From Callipepla californica brunnescens (lineage: Eukaryota > Chordata > Aves > Galliformes > Odontophoridae), in assembly GCA_023055505.1 (NCBI GenBank), contig JALIRH010000002.1:56106733-56170732 (forward strand): a DNA stretch of 64,000 nt, given 5' to 3'. Both the position numbers and the translations under genes were made by a program. Positions 56,543-64,000 of the stretch are shown piece after piece (within the stretch, counting starts at the first letter, position 1; every line of letters starts with the position of its first letter). The notes beneath the pieces were generated by a model. It was not told where the DNA came from. It did not search any database and saw only the letters and a list, made by a program, of their open reading frames with translations.

Positions 56543-57872
56543 ACATCAAGAGTTTAGTACAATCATTTTAGATTCTTGTCCTCTTGTTACATGAAACAGT
56601 TCCTCCAACTTGACATTTCACATGTACTCTCCAAAATACCTATTCAGAGCAGCTTCCAATTCTGTCTGCACTAGTACTATAAAATAATATGCAAAATAAC
56701 CTACTCATGATCTTCTAAACATGAGTCCTGTCAAACAATTAGACTAGCATGATGGCAACTACAAAAGTCATTGCATCTTAACTGCTAAGTTATGCAAATT
56801 GAAATATACATCATAAGTACCTTTGTAGTTGTATGTGTGCCTCTTACAGCAATATGCAGGATAGAAGAAATTGCACAGAGCAGTGGAAGGAAGGAAAGCT
56901 AAGCTAATTGTTATTGCACCCAGAGAGGCAGCGCTGTCCATTTAACGGGCAGAATGCTTTGAGTCAGACCCTTTATCTGGAATCCTGTGAAAGCTATCAG
57001 GAGTTTGGGTAAAGATGCAATTGACAGCTTTGCATGGTAGGGCTCAGCAAACTAACATCCAAATTTTATCCAGTGAACACAGCGCTAATTCTTTCCCTTT
57101 TGGTGACAGAAACCACGGAGAAAGGTGAAGAAAAAGGCAGAGAAAAATAGATTATTGCAAACCTGAGCAGCGTCCTACCAGAGAAAATCAGTTGACTTCA
57201 GACATAGCTAATCAAAGATGGTATTTCAGTAGGTTAATACTCAGGGCAAACTGCTAGAAAGGAATGGTTATAATCAAAAGGTGGCTGAAATGTTTCTTTA
57301 GAAATTTATTGATTCAGTGTTCTGTAATCTGGAATAAACAAGGATTATACTGTCACAAAGGAGAGAAATTGAGGCCCAACAGCCCAGTTTTTAAATATAT
57401 CTTAGCAATGTAGTCTGATAATAGGGAAGAGAAGTTTACAAATTCACTTCTCCGTTTCTCATGCTATTGCAAACAAAATGCAGATCAACCAAAAAATATC
57501 AGTACATAGTATTGTGTGTATTCCACATCATGTATAGCACATTCTTCACTTCCAAAACAGTGCTTTGTTGATGTCCAACATTCATATCAAAAGTGACCTT
57601 TCAGATCCCAAGAGTGACAGTGCAGTACATTGCTCATTTCTGTTCATTTCTGTTTTTTACTGTTCTATGGTAAAATCCTGGACCTAGTGAAGTCATTACA
57701 ACCTTTGCTGATTTCAATACTGCTTTTTGTCTGATCTTCTCAAAGAACATAGGAAAACTTTTTAAAAAGAACAAAAAAATACAACCATGTATAGCACTAT
57801 CTATTTGTATGTGAAGAAAAGATACTCATTTCTCTGTATCACAGCATAAACATTAAGATAATTAGGTACAGA
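56543..57872. other. Unique sequence with a possible regulatory block
   Basis: No gene is recognised. At about 56900-57110 the DNA is repeat-free and less AT-rich, with dense homeodomain/MEIS-like motifs (TTGACAG at 57021-57027, CTTTGCAT at 57028-57035). It could be a conserved non-coding element; this is an unaided impression. Confidence 0.4.
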
Positions 57873-58671
57873 AACATAGAATGGAACCATAGAATGGTGT
57901 AAGTTTTATTAAAGATTATTTAGTTGCAATCCCTCTGCCAAGGTCAGGGTCACTTTCCTCTAGACCAGGTTGCTCAAAGCTCCATCCAGTGTGACCTTGA
58001 ACACTTACAGGTATGGAGCAGCAACTTACCACCACCACCACTGCCTCACCACCCTCTAAGTAAGTATTTTTTTCTTTATATCTAAGCTAAATCTATACTA
58101 TTGATTTACTGCCATTACCTCTTGCTGTCGCTGCATTCCCAGACAAAGAGTCCCTCTCTATTTTCATTGTAGGCCCTGTTTAGGTGTCAAAGGCCTGTCA
58201 AAGGCATCAATAAGGTCTCCCTGGTACCTTCTCTTCTCCAGCAGAACAAACCCAGCTCCCTCAGCCTGTCTTCATAGTAGAGGTGCTCCAGCCCTTTGAT
58301 CATCCTCAAGGCTTCCTCTGGACCCACCCCAACAGGTCCATGTCTTTCCTATGTTGGGGACCTCAGACCTGAACACAGTACTACAAATGAGGTTTCACAA
58401 GGGTGATGTAGAATGTGAGAATCACCTCCCTTGTCCTGCTGGCCACACTTCTTTTGATGCAGCCCAGGATAGGGATTGCTTTTGGGGCTGTGAGTGTACT
58501 TACTGACTTATGTTGAGTTTTTCATCCATCAACAACCCCAAGACCTTCTCCTTAGGGCTGCCTTCAAACATTCTCCATCTACCCTATATTTATGCTTGAG
58601 ATCATCCCAACAGAGGTGCAGGAACTTGCACCTTGTCTTGTTGAATTTCATGTGGTTCTCATGAGAATCAG
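57873..58671 (-). mobile_element. CR1 LINE, about 800 bp
   Basis: Minus-strand CR1 with its tail at the left (CATAGAATGGAACCATAGAA) and about 800 bp of antisense ORF2. Recognisable antisense landmarks include CTTCTCTTCTCCAGCAGAAC (FSLEKR region), TGGGGACCTCAGACCTGAAC, CACCTCCCTTGTCCTGCTGG, GATGCAGCCCAGGATAGGGA, AACAACCCCAAGACCTTCTC and CTTGTTGAATTTCATGTGG at the 5' end. It is more diverged than the copy at 32298-32891 and lacks an intact frame, so it is an older copy. An insertion-like CCACCACCACCACTGCC patch lies within it near 58030. Confidence 0.93.
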
Positions 58672-60783
58672 ATCAAGTTCAAGTCCAGAAATATCAGTTC
58701 CAAAATTTGGACTCAGCCTTGAAGGACTTTCGTTGTCTGGCAATCCCTGTGTGAGCATCTCCTTATAACTAAGGAAAATTTGCTTGTGCAAGGACAAAGT
58801 GTTCTCTAAGGCTCTTTAAGTTCTCAAAGTCATCTAAGGCTAAAACAATTCTCCAAGGAACTGAGGACCATTACAAGTCTCATTCCTTTCTCATACAAGG
58901 CTCTTTGAGTTTGCTTTCAGAAAAATGAACAGCAACTTGTATTTAAAGTAACATTTTAACCTAAGAGATATTAAAAACAAAATTCAAAGCAGCAAAGCCT
59001 TGGAAAAGGTAGTGGTAATACAGCAAAACTCAGTTTGAAACCGAAAAAAATGTAACTGTTCTGGTTGCAAAAAGGTCAGACATCTATTTAGGAAAGGCTT
59101 TTTATATTAAATAACCTACATTTAAAGGAAATTTTACAGTTTATGTACAGTATGAAGCAGGAAAACTCTGATGCATGTGATAAGATGTTGGACAAAATGG
59201 TGATCCAAAAATAGATGGACAAATATAACTAAATGTGCAACAAGGAATACAAAATCTGCAGCAGGTGTTGTCATAGTTTTCAACTTACAGGTTTCTTCTC
59301 TATTCAAAATTTTCCATATGACATCTTGAGTCTTCCTTACAAAGCATGGAAGAGCAAAGTAAGGAGCAGTTATCATACTTTCGGTTTTACATCCATAATT
59401 CCAAGTGTTTTGAAAAGCAGGTAAAAAATTTTTGCATATTTAAGATTTTATTTTCTAGAATCCAGTGCTTTGTTTCTGAAAGACTAGAAAAGATTTCTGG
59501 AGAACAAATAATTTTCGCCAGATGTCAAAACCTTAGGAAAAACATGTAAAAAACAAAACAAAACAATTTAATATTTTATAGAAGTGCCTTTAGAGCACTT
59601 TTCACAAATAATCTGGAAGAAATTTTAGTATGAGAACAAAGTTTGAAATTCTTAATAAAATATTTCAGAGGCAAAAGTATCCTAAGTTGCATCATTTCTG
59701 CAAGGTCTGAAATAAGAAAATCCTCACCACAGTGAGCATGCTACGAAAATAGACAGCACTGGCAAACGAGTGTCAACTTCAGTAAATGAGGGAAATACTG
59801 GCAAGCATAAACCTTGACCTCTAGCAGTGATATTCTCATTTCAAGACTTAGAGTTCTGCACACATAATCACCTATTTCTGTCAGAGTCTACTCTTGCTAC
59901 AGTCCATCCCTGGGCAGACGGCCAGTGCAAAATCTCTCCAGCACAGAAGCCCCACTTAAGCCATGGGTTTAACAGGAACATAAATGAAGGGAGTGGTTGA
60001 AAATAACCTGCCCTTACAAGGCAATTGTATTTCAGGATTCCCAGGCTATGGAAAAAAGGCATCTGTAAACAACAAAGTTCCTCAGTTCTGCCTTTCCACA
60101 TCATCATCTTCTCTTTGGAAAAGGAAACCTTGAGCAATTCCTGTGAAAGGAGCAATTGCACAGTGGGAAAGAGAACTTCCAGTGGTTGTCTTTTTATTTA
60201 AACTCTCCTTCCCTGGCTACGCTAACAGTAGTTGAGCAATAGAGCACACCTTTTTTCCAGTTCTGCACAATGTGAGGACAGGGAGATGTGTACTCCTGGA
60301 ACCTCTTTGCAGATGGTGAGACCTACGTCTTTTCCGCTAGCTCATAATCTGCCCCCTAGCTTCCCTGGGGCCAAGGAGACGAGGATGATCTTTATATAGC
60401 TCTCCTCAGGGACTGGGTGAATCACAGAGTAACATCTAATCCCTCCTGCACTCTGCAACTATATAACATCCTGGCTGAATAGCAAGCCACAGAAAACGGA
60501 CCGCAGTTTTAAATACAAAAAATCAGGCAGAAAGAACAAGCATGTTTAGAGTAGTTATCCATTTCCATCGTAAACCAAGAAATTAAAACAAAGGTAAGAA
60601 AAGAACACAGCCAGAGATTAGAGAAGGTGCAAAATCTGCCTATGAAGGGCAAGATATTATGTTCTTCATTTTTGCACCTGGTGCTTTGCACATTATCAAA
60701 AAATATTCAAATATCTTATAGGAATTGGGTGAATCTTTTGCATGATTTGTTATTTTTTTCTGTCAGAGAAGGCAAGGAGCTGC

Positions 60784-60803
60784 TTTTTTTTTTTTTTTTT
60801 TTT
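60784..60803. repeat. Poly(T) tract, 20 T
   Basis: A simple T run with no identifiable retrocopy next to it. Confidence 0.95.
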
Positions 60804-62166
60804 AAATGCCTGGCCACCATGTTTGGTATCTGAGCTGTATCTCATGCACTGTTTGTCATTTCACGCCACTTAGAACAAATCCCAGCTGGCCAGAGTCCTA
60901 GTCCTGTGGACTGTGAGTCATGGATATTAAATGACCATCATGTGAGCTCCTGCACGCTGCTGTGCTTAGTGTGTGACACTGTAAAGTTGTACAGTATCTT
61001 ATCACAGAATATCATCAGTGTTAACATACAGTCTGAGCAGGGGTGGTTTCATAACAACACAAAATAAAACACTCATTCTAGCGAGCAGGAAGCAAGGGTT
61101 AAAGACATGTGAAGATGAAGCAAAGTTAAAATGTTTCTTCATTTATCAGAGGACCAGTAACCCAAAAAAAGCTGCTGATTCTGTAAGAGCAGAACTGGGG
61201 CAAGAATGGAAAATAACAGAGAAGTTTATTAGAAACTTTAAGTCTTCATAGTTAAATCCCACAGCAGTCTTTTCATAGGGTAAATACAACCTAGTTTGGT
61301 CTTACTAAAGTATCCAGATAGGAAAAGTAACGGAATAGAAACATTGAAGAGTCTGGCTATTGGGAACCAGAATAAATCCTGAGATGACTGAAATACCACC
61401 TCTCCTTTCAAAATTTTGAAACAAATAGTAAGAAATTTTCTCTGACATGATGTGGACAATCCTTGAAATGCATGGTTCCAGTCTAGCAGTAGCCCAAGTG
61501 AGAAGTATATACCAAGCGATACATTTCATTCTAATCAATGCCATGCAGGAAATCTGTTCTACAAATCAGATTGGAAAAATCGTTGGACAAGGAGGAAACA
61601 TTATTTACAAAGAATAGAACTTCATACCTGTGTTAGATAGTTTTATACCATTCTGGTTACCATTCCTGCCATTAGTGAAAAAAATGAAGATCTATTTCAG
61701 ACAACATAGAGGAAAGCCCCGGAACTGCTAGCTACAAAAATCCATTTCCTTCTTCATCAGCAAGATTAAGTTACTCAGGAAGGAAATTCTTGATAATCTT
61801 GGAGAAGCATTACCATGTTATCTTCAGCAGGTTTGCTGTCAAAGAGGCGTATGAGTCTACAGCATATCAGTCTTCAGTCACTGCTGCAAGAAAATGACTT
61901 CTCAAGCTGCTGGTCTCAGCTTAGATATGATTTTCAGTCTTGCATGCATTTTTCCTTCTTCCAACAGCTACTATCTCCTTCCCACTATCCCAGCAGTTTC
62001 CCCTATATTTGCTTATATTTCTACCATGTAACAGCAGAGCAGTCAGCTCTTCTTAGGTCAGAAGAGCCAGGCAGATAGCTCTAGGCATGCATTTTATATT
62101 TTAAATATGGGGACAAATTTGAAATATGGTATATAACATCTTCAACTAGGAAGTAGTTTTCACAGG

Positions 62167-62182
62167 AAAAAAAAAAAAAAAA
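62167..62182. repeat. Poly(A) tract, 16 A
   Basis: A simple A run followed by GAAAGACC. Confidence 0.9.
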
Positions 62183-63239
62183 GAAAGACCAAGAGGAAGC
62201 TGGGTTATGCACAGAAGCATAAAGAGATATGACAGATAAATTAGTCTCACTGACTAATTGGAAGACCAGAAATGAATAAAATAAAGTATTAACATGAAAA
62301 ACGAAGACTAAACATTTGGGAGATTTTTGTAAATATGAGAATGAAGAAGGAAACCCACTGCCAATGCAGAAACAATGCTAGGAAAAGTTACGAAAATTCA
62401 CTGAGGCTATTCAAGACACCAGCCTATGAGCAGCCACTTCAGCATACGAAAATCAGAGTTTTGGGGAAGAAAAGTCATGAACTGGAGAATCTACTCACAG
62501 CTTTCTAATCCTGAAGATCTGGAATGGCTTCTGCTGGCTAAACCATACATTGTCACTTGTTGTCCCAGTTTGTTACAATCCAGTTTTTCCCAATTACACA
62601 AAACAGTCCTACAAGTCTGAAAACAGCCTGATAACACACAAACAATGTGTGTGTGACTGCAAGGCTTGTCAACAATGCTGGGGTTGACAAGAAGTCACTG
62701 ATTCTTTTCCAGGTCCAATCTTTCTTTTTAATTTCTCCTGATTAAGTGAAAGCATTTAAAAACTGTTTTTTGAAAACATACTGTAATAAAATCTCCCAGA
62801 GATTTTTTTAATGAATAGACGTGCTTTGTTTCTAGCAAGAATTAATGCTTTCTGAGTAAGCGTTGGAAAGCAGTTATACAAGCGAAGGAAAACAGAAGTC
62901 ACCATTGATCTCTCAGAGATAGCGCAGGCCTGTCAGTATGATTTGGCTGTTTGGGAATATAAATATTTTCTTCTTTTCCTTCTACAACTGTGATAACAGT
63001 CTGTAAGCCAATGTACAACTGAAGTGTCACCAGAAATTACACCAAATGCACTTTAAAATGATTATAATGTCAAAATTATACTAAAAAGCTTGAAATCTGC
63101 ATGCCCACGGGGCAATATAGCACTACATTTGTGATTTGATGCCACAAGCCTGTAGACTTACTTAGTTCTATAAATATTTTTCAAGGAAATATTTAATTTT
63201 ATCTCTTTTGGAAAAAACCTGTCTCAGAAAATGATATAA

Positions 63240-63704
63240 GAGGAATGAAATTGGATTGTGTTCAGAGAAGGGCAACGAAGCTGGCAAGGGGTCTGGAGAA
63301 CAAAACTTATGGGGAGTGGCTGAGGGAACTGGGATTGTTCCATCTGGAGAATAGAAGGCTCAGGGGAGATCTTATCACTTGCTACAACTACCTGAAAGGA
63401 AATCATAGAGAGGTAGGGGTTGGTCTATTCTCTCAAGTAACAGCAACAGGATGAGAGTTAATGGTCTTAAGTTGAGCCCGGGTTCAGGCTGGATATTAGG
63501 AACAATTTATTCCCAAGAAGAGTAGTGATGTATTGGAACAGGCTACCCAGGAAGGTGGTGGAGTCACCATCCCTGGAGGCGTTCAAGAAATGTGTGAATG
63601 TCACACTGAGGGACATGGTTAGTGGCATGGGAGTGATGGGCTGCTGGTTGGACTAGATGATCTTGGTGGTCTTTTCCAATCTTAATATTTCTGTGATTCT
63701 ATGA
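63240..63704 (+). mobile_element. CR1 LINE 3' portion
   Basis: About 465 bp of plus-strand CR1, covering almost the same span as the copy at 27172-27638. It encodes [38 protein letters not shown] and VGLFSQVTA before a frame break. The later [13 protein letters not shown] region (GTCACCATCCCTGGAGGCGT) follows in another frame. The 3' UTR has GGTTGGACTAGATGATCTTG, GTGGTCTTTTCCAATCTTAA and one to two octamers. The catalytic domain is absent through 5' truncation. Confidence 0.95.
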
Positions 63705-64000
63705 AATTGGGGGTGAGATGATCAAGTTTTGTTTTCCAGGAACCGAAATCAGTTTCACTCCTCATAGTTTTTCCAGTCTTAAGATCACGGCCTCACTGCT
63801 CTTTCATGCATATTTCCCCCTTTATAACTACTTTTAACATTTCAGGGAGTTATGTTATTTTCCAGGATTCTGGAGATCCATGACTTCTTCAGGTTTCAAA
63901 GGAAATGAGGTTCAGATGATCACAGTGTGTTCATTCATATATCTCTCTTTCCTCCTCTCTCAAAACAGCTGAGTAATTTTATTCACATTTGGCATATGGA
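63705..64000. other. Unique sequence to window end
   Basis: No feature is recognised in the last 300 bases. Confidence 0.5.

Larger units (their letters stand above)
58672..63239. other. Unique sequence, no gene seen
   Basis: About 4.6 kb without recognised transposons or genes. Simple repeats: T20 at 60784-60803 and A16 at 62167-62182. Open frames (59134-59376 minus, 59868-60161 minus, 61815-62078 plus) are short and have no domain. Confidence 0.5.

Overview
The window reads as avian nuclear DNA, most likely from a galliform such as chicken or a relative. The evidence is the repeat content. There are about 20 pieces of CR1 LINE on both strands, many ending in the bird-type octamer tail (variants of ATTCTATG), and two copies of a mariner family resembling the Galluhop/mariner elements known in chicken. 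No Alu-, B1- or L1-like repeat was seen. The sequence is AT-rich by eye.

No host protein-coding gene can be supported. Open frames are short, lack recognisable domains, and most of the longer ones are sense or antisense readings of CR1. The window therefore looks intergenic or deeply intronic.

Layout. 1-12.9 kb: mostly unique sequence with three small CR1 pieces, simple repeats and a GC-richer block at 10.1-10.8 kb. 12.96-20 kb: a nested CR1 cluster (a short plus-strand CR1 inside a longer minus-strand copy), a CR1 at 16.3 kb, an apparently much older CR1-like fragment at 18.35 kb and an opposed pair of CR1 tails at 19.7 kb. 20-27 kb: repeat-poor, with a perfect 39-bp tandem duplication and a 41-bp fragment resembling the 3' half of an arginine tRNA. 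27-33.3 kb: CR1 copies, a truncated mariner and a plus/minus/plus CR1 stack carrying part of the reverse transcriptase. 33.3-37.1 kb: repeat-poor and AT-rich. 37.1-44.1 kb: the two longest CR1 copies (about 1.0 and 1.4 kb), both dead, plus a CR1 tail pair. 44-64 kb: mostly unique sequence with a mariner deletion derivative that keeps both ends, three further CR1 copies, and a pair of inverted segments of about 347 bp that are about 99% identical and lie about 7.6 kb apart.

There is no operon, pathway or defence system here. The most noteworthy item is the near-identical inverted duplication at 48.21-48.56 and 56.20-56.54 kb. It is not CR1 or mariner and looks like a recent event, gene conversion, an unrecognised repeat or an assembly artefact. 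The tRNA-half-like fragment and the nested CR1 copies come next.
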